From IMG/VR virus record IMGVR_UViG_3300037586_000815, positions 1 to 23,079 of that record: a DNA stretch of 23,079 nucleotides; one strand, given 5' to 3'. Made by a program: the position numbers and the translations under genes. Under the pieces are notes generated by a model. The model worked only from the letters and a program-made list of their open reading frames with translations. It ran no database searches and had not been told where the DNA came from. This DNA is from a virus. Of the stretch, positions 13,175 to 22,884 are shown piece by piece (within the stretch, counting starts at the first letter, position 1; each line of letters opens with the position of its first letter).

Positions 13175-16051
13175 ATGGCAGGAGCAGTAGGATATTTTTT
13201 AACCGCTTTTTCAAGAAGATATAAAACAACAGACCCATCATACTTTGTAGATGTTATGTTTACGCAAGGTACTATTACTATGGGGGGTATATCAAATTCC
13301 CCTCAGTTTATGAACTTATCATTAGGGAATAATCATACTGTTGAAGATATCACAGGAGATAACTCTACTAATCCTAATATGTTTGTTGGCAATACTAATG
13401 AACCAAATGGTGCTATTGATTTTGGTGCATATGCTTCTGGTATTAGGTATGATTATTCTGATTTACCATCTGCTGCTACAGATAGAACATATAGAATTAC
13501 TTGGGGTCCTTGCGTATCTTGTCCTCCATCTACAACATTACCAAATGGTACTACAAAGATAGTAACATTAATGGTTCAAGGTAAAGCTCAATTCCAAAAT
13601 TCCACTGAGGCTTTAATGGATGCGGATGAAATACCAGGAGAAGTGTCTCAACTTGTAAGTCATCTAGCAGTTAGAGAATTTATAGCTGGATTAGGTCCTG
13701 GTGGATATGGGGATGTATGGCGTATCAAAGAGATGAGCTTTATAGGTTTATGGATGACTGAAGGAGGAAGGCCTCTATCTGGAGGAGCGAATTTAGATTG
13801 CACTTTAGTTATGGGCCCCACTGACTTTGCTAGTACTAATAATGCTATCCCAGATTTAACATTCTATACTAGAGAAAATATTGACCAAAAGGGTACATTT
13901 CAAGATTTTAAATTTAGACCAGATGCTGATGCAGATTACTCAGCTGGTGTTACTCATACTGATAATGTTGGATGTGGTAATACTCCTAGAATAGCATTTG
14001 ATTCTAAATGGATGAGGAAGGAATTAATAAATCAAGGAGCTTCTGGAATTAATGATGATAGTCAATATCTTTCTTATTGGAGAAGTCCTATTGGATTAGT
14101 ACCAGACACGCATATATCAGTTATTATAGGCCCTGAATTTTTAGGTGCGAGAGGTACTGTTTCTGATTTAAGTTATACTAATAATGCTTCTTATGCTACT
14201 ATTCTTGATGAATACAAAAAAACAGCTACTTATAATTTTACTACAAGTGGGGTTCCTTCTGGTAATGGGTTTGCTTTTACAACTTGGGCAGATAGTAATA
14301 TTAATCCTTGTGAAAATTCTACTCTTTCTTATAGCTTAGTAACACATAATAATGAGAGTGTAGCTGGAGCGAATGATGGGGAATTAGAAATAGTAGGTAC
14401 AGGAGGATTAGCTCCATATACTTATGAGTGGAGTGATGCAAGTGGTGGTGTTTGGGGTAATACAGCTTTAATAACAGGATTACCTCCTAATACTTACTTT
14501 TGTAAAATAGAAGATGCGTTTGGGTGTACAGTTAGTGTTTCTTTCACAATTCTTGGTGGTCCTGCTCCATGTCAAGGAACGGTTACTATAAGTCAACAAC
14601 CAGGGGATGGATGTGCTATGGTTGATTTAACTCCTACAGTTTCAAATTTAGCTAATGGGGTAACAACATATACTTGGGAATGGTTAGACCCTAGTGGTAG
14701 TGTCGTTTCTTCTGGAAACAATACTCAAGGACAAACATGGGCGGCAAATTCTGCTACAGACCCAGGATTATATACTTTTCAGATAGATTTAGGAAATGGA
14801 TGTATACAAAGTGGGACTATTGCTGTAGTCGCTGCTAATACTCCGACATTAAATGTAACATATACAAATGTTACTGTTAGTGGTGGTTCTGATGGTACAG
14901 CTACAGTCACAGTTACTGGGGGGGTATCTCCATATACTTATTTATGGTCTAATGGAGCAACTACAGCTGCTATCACTGGATTAACAGCTGGTACTTATAC
15001 AATTGTAGTAACTGATGATAGAGGATGTACCGATACGAAGACTATTGTAATTACAGAGCCACAAATTTATATTCCTTCAACTGTTTCTCCATTAGATGTG
15101 TGTGTAGATTTATCAACAAATACATTTATTTTTACAGATAATCAAAATTATGTTGGTGCTGGTTTAATATTACCATATAAAATAGCTATTACGGTTAAAC
15201 TTGTAAATAATGGAAATACTATCTATACTGGGAACTTATCTTCTCCAGATATTTATATAGATAATGATATATCTGCCGCTAGAACATATAATGCTACAAC
15301 AAAGTATGGTACAAATGAGATTATACCTATATTATATTTAGGAACATTATATAATGATATTTATGAAATAACATTTGATTGGAATTTTCAAGGTACTATT
15401 ACAGTAGATGCAACTCAAACAATTAATTTAAATTTATTAAATATAATTACATTTAACTCTTTATCTATCACTTCTTCAATGAGTTATAATTGTAATGATG
15501 ATATAATAAATAGTTTAGATACAACCAGTTATTCTATTAACAGTATTCCTTATACATTTACAAGAACACATTCTTTATTACCTCCAAATGCATCTAGCCT
15601 TTCGTCTCCTGTGTTATCTTCTTCTGCAAGTGCATTGAATTATACAGGATTAGAAATTGGAGTGTGGTCTAATAGTATTGAATCAAGTATTATATGGGAT
15701 TTCCCAGGCACTCCAAATTATCTGGAATATTGTATTATTCAAGACTTAACACATACAAATAGTATAGATGTAGATTGTTATGTTGACCCTTGTGTAATAG
15801 TACAGTGTATTGAAAAAGTTAGAGATAAATTAGCAACTGCTGAATGTGATTGTAATGAAAATGATATTAAAAAATATAGAGGAATATTAAAGAGAGTTGG
15901 TCATTTATTAGCTATGTTTGATATTGCATTAACATGTAGTGATATAATTCTTGACTATACATTACTATATGATATAATAGATTTAACTGACTGTGGTTGC
16001 GATTGTGAGTGTCCTGATGGTTGTGATGGAATGGAGATTAGTAGTGGATAA
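13175..16051 (+). CDS. Fibre/adhesin-type virion protein with SprB-like repeats
   Basis: The 958-aa protein has four parts. Residues 1-380 are a beta-rich, probable virion-anchoring region without a recognised family. Residues about 383-462 and 558-628 are two SprB-type repeats (GG--PYTYEWS / GGVSPYTYLWSNG, then ITGLTAGTYTIVVTDDRGCT), the module of the gliding adhesin SprB of Bacteroidota. Between them (about 466-551) is a PKD/Ig-like domain with WEWLDPSG and PGLYTFQI. A beta-rich stretch follows to about 870. The final 85 residues are Cys-rich, starting near CIEKVRDKLATAEC and ending in CGCDCECPDGC. The next gene copies this last domain. Position between capsid and ring genes and the adhesin repeats suggest a head or tail fibre that contacts the host. 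Runs of G6 and G7 occur inside it. Confidence 0.78.
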   Translation: MAGAVGYFLTAFSRRYKTTDPSYFVDVMFTQGTITMGGISNSPQFMNLSLGNNHTVEDITGDNSTNPNMFVGNTNEPNGAIDFGAYASGIRYDYSDLPSAATDRTYRITWGPCVSCPPSTTLPNGTTKIVTLMVQGKAQFQNSTEALMDADEIPGEVSQLVSHLAVREFIAGLGPGGYGDVWRIKEMSFIGLWMTEGGRPLSGGANLDCTLVMGPTDFASTNNAIPDLTFYTRENIDQKGTFQDFKFRPDADADYSAGVTHTDNVGCGNTPRIAFDSKWMRKELINQGASGINDDSQYLSYWRSPIGLVPDTHISVIIGPEFLGARGTVSDLSYTNNASYATILDEYKKTATYNFTTSGVPSGNGFAFTTWADSNINPCENSTLSYSLVTHNNESVAGANDGELEIVGTGGLAPYTYEWSDASGGVWGNTALITGLPPNTYFCKIEDAFGCTVSVSFTILGGPAPCQGTVTISQQPGDGCAMVDLTPTVSNLANGVTTYTWEWLDPSGSVVSSGNNTQGQTWAANSATDPGLYTFQIDLGNGCIQSGTIAVVAANTPTLNVTYTNVTVSGGSDGTATVTVTGGVSPYTYLWSNGATTAAITGLTAGTYTIVVTDDRGCTDTKTIVITEPQIYIPSTVSPLDVCVDLSTNTFIFTDNQNYVGAGLILPYKIAITVKLVNNGNTIYTGNLSSPDIYIDNDISAARTYNATTKYGTNEIIPILYLGTLYNDIYEITFDWNFQGTITVDATQTINLNLLNIITFNSLSITSSMSYNCNDDIINSLDTTSYSINSIPYTFTRTHSLLPPNASSLSSPVLSSSASALNYTGLEIGVWSNSIESSIIWDFPGTPNYLEYCIIQDLTHTNSIDVDCYVDPCVIVQCIEKVRDKLATAECDCNENDIKKYRGILKRVGHLLAMFDIALTCSDIILDYTLLYDIIDLTDCGCDCECPDGCDGMEISSG

Positions 16052-16079
16052 TAAAATAAATAAATAAAAAAAAGAAAAA

Positions 16080-16337
16080 ATGGCAATAACTACAATATGT
16101 GATGTATACTGTTGTATAGAAACAATAAATAATAAATACCTTGCAGCTGAATGTGCAAATCCAAAATTAGCTGAAGAATATTTAGCTATATTAGATAAGG
16201 TTACTGTACTTATTGGATTATATGGGATTGTTTCTAATTCTAGTAACGCTCCTTGTTATGATGAAACACAAGCAACGGCATATTTAACAGAAATAGCAAC
16301 ATTAACAAACTGCAGTGAAACCTGTGGTTGTTCATAA
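16080..16337 (+). CDS. Small Cys-rich protein, paralogue of fibre C-terminus
   Basis: This 85-aa protein aligns with the last 85 or so residues of the fibre before it. CIETINNKYLAAEC here matches CIEKVRDKLATAEC there with identical cysteine spacing. A Y--IL--V--L helix follows in both, and both end with an I--LT-C segment and CGC. It is therefore a free-standing copy of that domain. The copy may cap, stabilise or help trimerise the fibre, or decorate the same site. It lies 28 bases after the fibre stop with an A-rich leader and no promoter core of its own, so it is probably co-transcribed with the fibre. Confidence 0.72.
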   Translation: MAITTICDVYCCIETINNKYLAAECANPKLAEEYLAILDKVTVLIGLYGIVSNSSNAPCYDETQATAYLTEIATLTNCSETCGCS

Positions 16338-16347
16338 AAAATAAAAT

Positions 16348-17118
16348 ATGGCTATTAATATAGATGAAATGTACAGGTTTGTTCAATTTGTAGCAAACAA
16401 AGAACAATCAGGATTTATAAAACCTTCAGAGTTTAATCTTGCCGCAGATAGAGCTCAGATGCAATTATTTATGGAAAGATATAATAATCCAGCTGAATAT
16501 CAACCAGGTAGACCAATACCTAGAGTTGCTTATCAACAAACTCAAAAAATATCTGATGATTTAAGGATGTTTATAAAAAGAGTTACTCTAACTATTAACT
16601 CTAATGGCATGATGAATTATCCTGATGATTATATACATTTTAGTAAAGCGACATATAGATATTTTTCAGAAATAGATATAGATGATAGTTCTGCAAATGC
16701 TGGATGTGTGGATTGTTCATCTCCTGTTTCTGGTCAATCATCAACAACTACAATAGAAAAAACTGTTGGAATTAAACCTGTAGATGATTCAGAATTAAAT
16801 AAACTTTTATCAAGTAGTATTGTAGCTCCTACATTAGAGTTCCCTATACTTGCATTTTTTGAAGATGGTATCCAATATTATCCTAAAACTTTATCTTCTG
16901 CAGAATTAACATATTTACATAGACCTACAGTTCCGTTTTGGGATTCAACTTTAGTGGATGATAGACCAGTATATAGTCCTGGTGGCTCTACAGATTTAGA
17001 ATGGTCTGAACAAGTTTTTAATGAAATTGCTGTTAGAATATTAGCATTTGTAGGAGTGAATCTTAGAGAGGTTGAGTTAACTCAATATAGTGAAGGTAAA
17101 CGACAAACAGGAATATAA
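16348..17118 (+). CDS. Probable head-tail connector/ring protein
   Basis: The 256-aa protein is mostly helical at the N-terminus (INIDEMYRFVQFVANKEQSG, then a FNLAADRAQMQLFMERY helix) with a beta-rich centre and an LEWSEQVFNEIAVRILAFVG helix at the end. This architecture, and position as the first of three similar-sized genes before the muzzle, suits a ring protein of the crAss-like tail or a connector that seals the portal. A Cys pair (CVDC, near residue 120) is unusual. There is no enzyme motif. It begins 10 bases after the previous stop and ends 3 bases before the next start. Identity is inferred from synteny more than from motif. Confidence 0.6.
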   Translation: MAINIDEMYRFVQFVANKEQSGFIKPSEFNLAADRAQMQLFMERYNNPAEYQPGRPIPRVAYQQTQKISDDLRMFIKRVTLTINSNGMMNYPDDYIHFSKATYRYFSEIDIDDSSANAGCVDCSSPVSGQSSTTTIEKTVGIKPVDDSELNKLLSSSIVAPTLEFPILAFFEDGIQYYPKTLSSAELTYLHRPTVPFWDSTLVDDRPVYSPGGSTDLEWSEQVFNEIAVRILAFVGVNLREVELTQYSEGKRQTGI

Positions 17119-17121
17119 TAT

Positions 17122-17748
17122 ATGGCGACAACAAAATTACAAATATCAGAACAAATACTTAGAATATTAAATTCAGGAGATATAACTAACGATAATGATA
17201 TTGATATTAGAGAAATAATTCTTGCTGTTGAGCAAGAAAGAGATAGATTAGTAAGATTAAGATTATTTGAATCTTTACAAATGGGAGAGATGATTGTAGC
17301 TGGGGATGTAATATCTTCTTTTGATGATGTTTTAATAAAAAAAGACCATGATAAAGATATGTTATATTCAGAGTTACCAGGGAATCCTTTATCATTACCA
17401 AATGATTATGGAGTTTGGCAAGTAAGTTATCAAAAAAATCAAAAGAGTTCATTTATAAGGATGCCTAATGGCTCTATGGGATTATATAATGGATTAACAT
17501 CTTCTGCTTTAGGAGGTAGAGATGGATTTTTTGTAGAAGGTAATAGAATTTATTATAATGATAGTGTGAGTGACTGTTGTGGACATACAGTATTAATTAA
17601 AATGGTATTAAATTCTGGCAGTATAGCTAATGATGTTATATTCCCAATTCCAGCTGATATTCAATCAGAAGTTATTAAAAATGTAGCTCAGTTATATTCT
17701 ATGACAAAACAGATACCACATGACGAACAAAACGATAATATAGAATAA
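17122..17748 (+). CDS. Probable ring/tail-connector protein
   Basis: The 208-aa protein starts with a helix pair (TTKLQISEQILRILNSGD and IREIILAVEQERDRLVRLRLFE). Residues about 95-150 are beta-rich, with SFIRMPNGSMGLYNGL and FFVEGNRIYYND. It closes with PIPADIQSEVIKNVAQLYSM. Short-tailed phage head-tail connector proteins (P22 gp4 / T7 gp11 type) share a helix-sheet-helix order like this, and the PxPxxIQSEVI ending is typical of related crAss-like ring proteins as I recall them. It sits between two other presumptive ring genes with intergenic gaps of 1-3 bases. No promoter or terminator interrupts the run to the muzzle. Confidence 0.65.
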   Translation: MATTKLQISEQILRILNSGDITNDNDIDIREIILAVEQERDRLVRLRLFESLQMGEMIVAGDVISSFDDVLIKKDHDKDMLYSELPGNPLSLPNDYGVWQVSYQKNQKSSFIRMPNGSMGLYNGLTSSALGGRDGFFVEGNRIYYNDSVSDCCGHTVLIKMVLNSGSIANDVIFPIPADIQSEVIKNVAQLYSMTKQIPHDEQNDNIE

Positions 17749-17749
17749 T

Positions 17750-18487
17750 ATGAATAGTAGTGTAAAGTTAGATGAAGTAGTTAAGTCCTTATTAATACAA
17801 CAAGGAGAATATACAGAGCATAAATATATGCAATATTTAGAATTAGCTCTTAGAGGGTTAAAAGAATTATCTTTTGATGTATTAATGGAGGTTAAAGTGG
17901 CTACATTACCTGTTAATACAAATTTAACTGTAGATTTACCATGTGATTATGTAAACTATACTAGAATAGGTGTATGTAAACCTGATGGTAGAATATATAC
18001 ATTAGGAGTGGATGAGCAAATTTGTTTAAGTAGAGATATAGATTACTGTGGTGAAGAAGAAGCTAATACAGGAAGATTAGGAGGCACATGGATAGGGAAT
18101 TATAGAAATGGAGAATCTGTTGGTGGAGTTTATGGATTAGGAGGGGGTCAAAACGCTAATGGTTATTATAGAATAGATAGAGAAAATAATCAAATTGCTT
18201 TATCTTCAGATGTTCAGCATACAGAAATTGTTTTAGAATATATTAGTGATGGTTCTAATGTAAATGGAGATAATGTAATCAATACATTATCTGAAGAAGC
18301 TTTAAGAGCTTATATATATTGGAAATCTATACAAAGAAAAAGAAATTCTACTGGGCAAGATAGAGAAATGGCTAGAAGAGATTGGTATAATGAAAAGAGA
18401 CTTGCTAGAGCGAGAGTGATAAACTTCACTCCTGACCAAGCTAGAAGAATTACAAGAAAAGGATTTAAGCAATCTCCTAGATTTTAA
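17750..18487 (+). CDS. Tail tubular/ring protein (T7 gp11-like)
   Basis: The 245-aa protein has helices at residues 5-50, then TVDLPCDYVNYTRIGVC (about 65-81), a Gly-rich loop (GLGGGQNANG) and GYYRIDRENNQIAL (about 142-156). It ends in EIVLEYISDG and an EALRAYIYWKS helix. The order LP-DYV-Y-RIG, then YRID-ENNQI, then EY-SDG, then a helix with YIYWKS is characteristic of tail tubular/ring proteins of crAss-like and T7-like phages. It probably forms the ring joining the portal-side rings to the muzzle, as it is the gene directly before the latter. A basic C-terminus (RRITRKGFKQSPRF) is noted. Confidence 0.75.
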   Translation: MNSSVKLDEVVKSLLIQQGEYTEHKYMQYLELALRGLKELSFDVLMEVKVATLPVNTNLTVDLPCDYVNYTRIGVCKPDGRIYTLGVDEQICLSRDIDYCGEEEANTGRLGGTWIGNYRNGESVGGVYGLGGGQNANGYYRIDRENNQIALSSDVQHTEIVLEYISDGSNVNGDNVINTLSEEALRAYIYWKSIQRKRNSTGQDREMARRDWYNEKRLARARVINFTPDQARRITRKGFKQSPRF

Positions 18488-18490
18488 CAT

Positions 18491-21400
18491 ATGTTAGAGA
18501 AGAAAATAGTCGCTGGAGGTGGGATGGACATGGATACAGATGAAAGATTTGTAGCTAAATCAGATTACCGTAAAGCTATTAATTGTCGTATTAATGCGTC
18601 TGATGAAGATAGCGTTGGGACTGTTGAAAATATACGCTCTAATAAACTTATAATAAATCCTGATTTTACAAATGGTATAGTTATAGGTAGTTATGAAGAT
18701 TTAAACGCTCATGTTATATATTATTTTGTATCTGGTACTGCTTCAGGAACAGATTCTATATTTAAATATAATCCTCAAAATGAAGTAATAGAAACAGTAT
18801 TACAAAGTAATATATTAAATTTTAGTAAAAACAAATTAATTACTGGAGTTAATGTATTGGGAGATGATAAAGATAAATTTCCACAAGGATTGCTTTATTG
18901 GACTGATGATAGAAATCCTCCTAGAAAAATAAATATAGCTAAAGCATTAACAGGAGGGTATCCAACTATAGACGCTCAAACACTAGATGCTATTAAGTAT
19001 CCTCCTGCAAAATATCCAGAAGCTATAGGAGTTAATAATGGGTATACTAATGATGTATTAATAAACTCTAATCAATTAAAAGGTAAATCATATCAGTTTA
19101 AGTATAGATGGGTATATGATGATGGAGAAAAAAGTACATGGTCTCCTATTAGTCCTGTTTATATAGACAATACATTTGCTGCTTTTTATAATGTTTCAGG
19201 ATTAACTCAAAATTTAAATAATGTTCTTCCAATTAAGTTTAATTCAGGACATCATACCGTAGATAGAATACAGATATCTTCTAGAAATACAAATGGATTA
19301 GATGATTTTGTATTAATAGCTGATATTAAGAAAAATGACGTAACAGAACAACTTGCTTTAAGTACAACAGCAACTGTTACTACAATTTCTCCTGCTCCTT
19401 ATCCAGGCTCATTATTAGATGATACAGATTATGAGTTTTATTTTTATAATGATGGTATATATGCTACTATTGATATTATAGAATCAAATATGTTATATAG
19501 TGATATACCTCATCAAGCAAAAGCTCAAGAAATTGTAGAAGGAAATAGATTAGTCTATGGTAATGTTGTTTCTGGTCAAACTGGTATTACTGGTAAAAAC
19601 ATAACTTTAACAGCAATACAACCTACTACATCAGCTATAAATAATACAGCAGCTCAAGTTCAAAATCCAAATGTACAATATCAAGCTCGTCTTTGTATAG
19701 GGTGTGACCTACCTGCAGTAGGTAGTGGTACAAGAAGGGTCACTCAATCAACGTATATGATTAGGTGGCAAATAACACAACCAGCGGTAGGATGTTTTAG
19801 CGCATATAGTTTAAATTTAAATAATTTACTTTTCTCTAAGATAATAGCAAAAAACGACCAAGGTGGTCCTTTCGGAGCTGGAGAAGAAGACCACGAGTCT
19901 AATTTAGGTATTATCAATCTTGCTTATAATTCTGGATTATACGCTAGCACGATTAATGTTAATAATATAGCGGCTGCTATAGCTGTGGAATTAAATAGTT
20001 ACGCTCAAACTGGTTTTAATACCGTTGATGGGGGTGAGACTATAGTAACGAATGGAGGTGGGGGTAATTATTCAGTTAGAAGTATAGGAGCTAATGATGT
20101 TGATAGTTCAGAAGGCCCAAAGGGACATGCTCATACAGGAATTAACGGAATTGTATTTTCATCTAATGGTAGTTGGGTTCAGATGAATGTTACAATGCAG
20201 GTAGGAACTGATTACCCTCTTGATACTACTAGTACTTGTCATATTGATTCTACACCTCCAGATACAGCAAATGAGCCTTTTAGTATGTATACAGGTTGGG
20301 TTAATGCACTAACTGGAGACTGTACAGTTTCTGGAGACGCTAATCAACATGCTTTATGTTTAGCGAAAGCTAAAATTGGTTTTAAGGTTGGAATGGGGTA
20401 TGACTGGGCTGGTACTCAAGGAGCTGCTGGTAGGTTTGAAACAGGTTCAAATAGTACAATAGAATTAGAGGTGAATGCTGCCACTCATAATAGAAGTTGT
20501 GACCATGATATTTCTAATGGAGACCAAGCTTTTATGGTTACATATGCAGCATGGGTTGCAGCGATAGGAGCAGCTAATGGAAAATTACAAGAAGCAGGTC
20601 AGAGTTTTACATCTACAATATGTCCAATTGCAGGACAACAACCTATAGTACCTTCTTTTAAAACAGGAGCAAAACATAGATTTGGGTTAGTTTATTATGA
20701 CGAAGGTAATAGAAGTTCATCTGTTCAACTAGCAAGTGTTTCTGATGTTTATATTCCTAAAAATCCAGACGCAGCTACAGCTACGAATCCAGTAGGTAAT
20801 TTTGGGGAATGGAATATTGATTGGACTATTAATCACCCTCCTCCAACATGGGCAACTCACTATCAATGGGTTTATGGAGGTAATACATTAACAGATGATT
20901 TTATTCAGTTTGTTACAGATGGTGTTTATGATGGAGTTAACGCTCTTAAGGATGATATGAGTGGTAATAATTTTTCAGCAGGTAACTTTGGAGATAATAT
21001 ATTAGTAGATATTAGTAATATAAAACAGTTTGCAGATGCTAACGGAGGAGGTACAGTAACATATGATTTTCAAGAGGGAGATATTTTAAGGTTCGTATTA
21101 GACCAAAATGATGTTGAACCTACAGCTGCTAATAATCCAACTATTACACTTAATGGAGTTGTAACGAATATAGCAAATGGTACTCCTTGGGAATTTAAAA
21201 TTATAGGGGTAGTAGGTCAAAAAGATATACCTGATATTTTATTTCAAAGTGTTAATCCTAGTACAACAATTACTACAGGAACTCCATCAGCTGGTATTAG
21301 TGGAAATGGAATTTTTGCCAGTCCAATAGTAGGAGCTCAACACTATCTTGTATTAGCTAGAGAAACGGTATTAACGCCATTTTTAGATTCATCACCTAAC

Positions 21401-22852
21401 GCTGCCCCAACATTTGCTGGGTGGACTTTAGAGATATATTCTCCTAAAAAGACGACAGAAGAAGATAATGTTATATATAGTGAATTTGGAGAATGGGGAA
21501 CTATACAATCAGGTAATCATAGAGCTATAGATGACCCTACCATAGTAGCTAATACATGGGCTCAACATCAAATAATTGGGACTCAATCAGCTACAGGTAG
21601 ATTTAGAAGTGGAGATGTTTATTTAAGAAATAGAGTTACTAGAAGTGTTAAAATGATTACTCCAATGGAATCTTTTCATTTTTCTGATAATTTTAAATCT
21701 GATTATTGGGATAAAGGTAGACCTAATGCTGTATTAGAAGACTTTAAAAGAACTAGAAAATTTGCAACATGTTTGTATTCAGAACCTTATATACCTAATA
21801 CAAATATTAATGGATTAAACATGATTGTGCCAGATGTTTCTTTCCAAGAATTTGAAAGGTCGTATAATTCTATACAAAAAATACATTCTAGAGATAATAA
21901 TTTAATTATTTTCCAAGAAGATAAAATATCTAAATCTTTAGTAAATAAAAATATTATGTATAATATGGATGGTAGTGGTAATATAGCTGCTACAGATTCA
22001 GTGTTATCCGTAGCTGTACCTTATTTAGGTAATTATGGTATATGTCAAAATCCAGAATCATTTGCTTCTCATGGATTAAGAATGTATTTTACAGATATTA
22101 AAAGAGGTTGTGTTTTAAGATTATCTCAAGATGGATTAACTGAAATATCTATGTATAAGATGAAAGATTACTTTAGTGATTTAAGTGTCACTATTCTTAA
22201 AGAAGCTAATTTTAATAATTATAAAATAAAAGGAGTTTTTGATAGAAAATATGGAGAATATATTATTTCGTATGATAAGATATTAGGAGAGATGATGGAC
22301 CCTAATAATCCTACTATACAAGAAATTATTTTACATTCTTCTACACTAGGATTTACAGAGCCAACTAATAGATGGAATAGTTTTTATAGTTATTATCCAG
22401 AAATGATGTGTTCTTCAGGGGTTGGTATTGTATCTTATGTAGGAGGAAATTTATATCATCATGATATAGGAGTGGATGCTTTACAAGAAAGAGAGTATAA
22501 TAAATTTTATGGGAATAATGTCTCAAGTGACTTATGGTTAGTTAGTAATGTAGCTCCTTCAAATAATAAAATATATAAAGCTATATCTACAGAATCCGAT
22601 AATATTTGGAGCGTTACAATTGATAATAAACAAGGTCAATCAACTAATATTTTTACTACAGATTTTGATACTAGAGAAAATATTCATTATTCTAAAATAT
22701 ATAATGATATAAATAGTCCAGGAGGCATGATAGAGGGAGATAAGATAAGAAGTACGTCTGCTTTAATTAAATTATCTATTACATCAAATAGTCTTGAAAG
22801 ACTGTTTGGAGTGAATATTAATTTCTCTCCAAGCGAAAGAAGTAATAAATAA
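18491..22852 (+). CDS. Tail muzzle/stabilisation protein
   Basis: This 1453-aa protein is the largest in the window. It opens with VAGGGMDMDTDERFVAKSDY and INCRINASDEDSVGTVENI, the usual N-terminal signature of phage stabilisation proteins (P22 gp10-like) and of the crAss-like muzzle. A long middle is beta-rich, with YRWVYDDGEKSTWSPISPVY (about 201-220) and repeated fibronectin/propeller-type strands. The C-terminal third contains NPESFASHGLRMYFTDIKRG and VLRLSQDGLTEIS (about 1180-1220), also typical. It should form the tail tip that closes the DNA channel and carries host-binding proteins. Cysteines are scattered. It ends just before a new promoter at 22854. Confidence 0.82.
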   Translation: MLEKKIVAGGGMDMDTDERFVAKSDYRKAINCRINASDEDSVGTVENIRSNKLIINPDFTNGIVIGSYEDLNAHVIYYFVSGTASGTDSIFKYNPQNEVIETVLQSNILNFSKNKLITGVNVLGDDKDKFPQGLLYWTDDRNPPRKINIAKALTGGYPTIDAQTLDAIKYPPAKYPEAIGVNNGYTNDVLINSNQLKGKSYQFKYRWVYDDGEKSTWSPISPVYIDNTFAAFYNVSGLTQNLNNVLPIKFNSGHHTVDRIQISSRNTNGLDDFVLIADIKKNDVTEQLALSTTATVTTISPAPYPGSLLDDTDYEFYFYNDGIYATIDIIESNMLYSDIPHQAKAQEIVEGNRLVYGNVVSGQTGITGKNITLTAIQPTTSAINNTAAQVQNPNVQYQARLCIGCDLPAVGSGTRRVTQSTYMIRWQITQPAVGCFSAYSLNLNNLLFSKIIAKNDQGGPFGAGEEDHESNLGIINLAYNSGLYASTINVNNIAAAIAVELNSYAQTGFNTVDGGETIVTNGGGGNYSVRSIGANDVDSSEGPKGHAHTGINGIVFSSNGSWVQMNVTMQVGTDYPLDTTSTCHIDSTPPDTANEPFSMYTGWVNALTGDCTVSGDANQHALCLAKAKIGFKVGMGYDWAGTQGAAGRFETGSNSTIELEVNAATHNRSCDHDISNGDQAFMVTYAAWVAAIGAANGKLQEAGQSFTSTICPIAGQQPIVPSFKTGAKHRFGLVYYDEGNRSSSVQLASVSDVYIPKNPDAATATNPVGNFGEWNIDWTINHPPPTWATHYQWVYGGNTLTDDFIQFVTDGVYDGVNALKDDMSGNNFSAGNFGDNILVDISNIKQFADANGGGTVTYDFQEGDILRFVLDQNDVEPTAANNPTITLNGVVTNIANGTPWEFKIIGVVGQKDIPDILFQSVNPSTTITTGTPSAGISGNGIFASPIVGAQHYLVLARETVLTPFLDSSPNAAPTFAGWTLEIYSPKKTTEEDNVIYSEFGEWGTIQSGNHRAIDDPTIVANTWAQHQIIGTQSATGRFRSGDVYLRNRVTRSVKMITPMESFHFSDNFKSDYWDKGRPNAVLEDFKRTRKFATCLYSEPYIPNTNINGLNMIVPDVSFQEFERSYNSIQKIHSRDNNLIIFQEDKISKSLVNKNIMYNMDGSGNIAATDSVLSVAVPYLGNYGICQNPESFASHGLRMYFTDIKRGCVLRLSQDGLTEISMYKMKDYFSDLSVTILKEANFNNYKIKGVFDRKYGEYIISYDKILGEMMDPNNPTIQEIILHSSTLGFTEPTNRWNSFYSYYPEMMCSSGVGIVSYVGGNLYHHDIGVDALQEREYNKFYGNNVSSDLWLVSNVAPSNNKIYKAISTESDNIWSVTIDNKQGQSTNIFTTDFDTRENIHYSKIYNDINSPGGMIEGDKIRSTSALIKLSITSNSLERLFGVNINFSPSERSNK

Positions 22853-22853
22853 C

Positions 22854-22884
22854 TTGTAAAAGTTGTTAAAAATAAGTATATTTG
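22854..22884 (+). promoter_or_regulatory. Promoter for the gene running off the right edge
   Basis: TTG at 22854-22856, a 20-base spacer and TATATTTG at 22877-22884 match the promoter at 9619-9649 in both elements and spacing. The leader TTAAATTTAA follows, as before 9675 and 12180. The ATG is at 22904. Confidence 0.75.

Noticed and set aside
13341-13562. 73-codon ORF inside the fibre gene
   Set aside because: Out-of-frame shadow with Leu/Ile-rich composition and no leader.
17207-17452. Minus-strand 81-codon ORF opposite a ring gene
   Set aside because: Antisense shadow within a well-supported + strand gene.
18302-18490. Minus-strand 62-codon ORF opposite the end of a ring gene
   Set aside because: Antisense shadow, Ser-rich, inside a well-supported gene; no promoter or leader.
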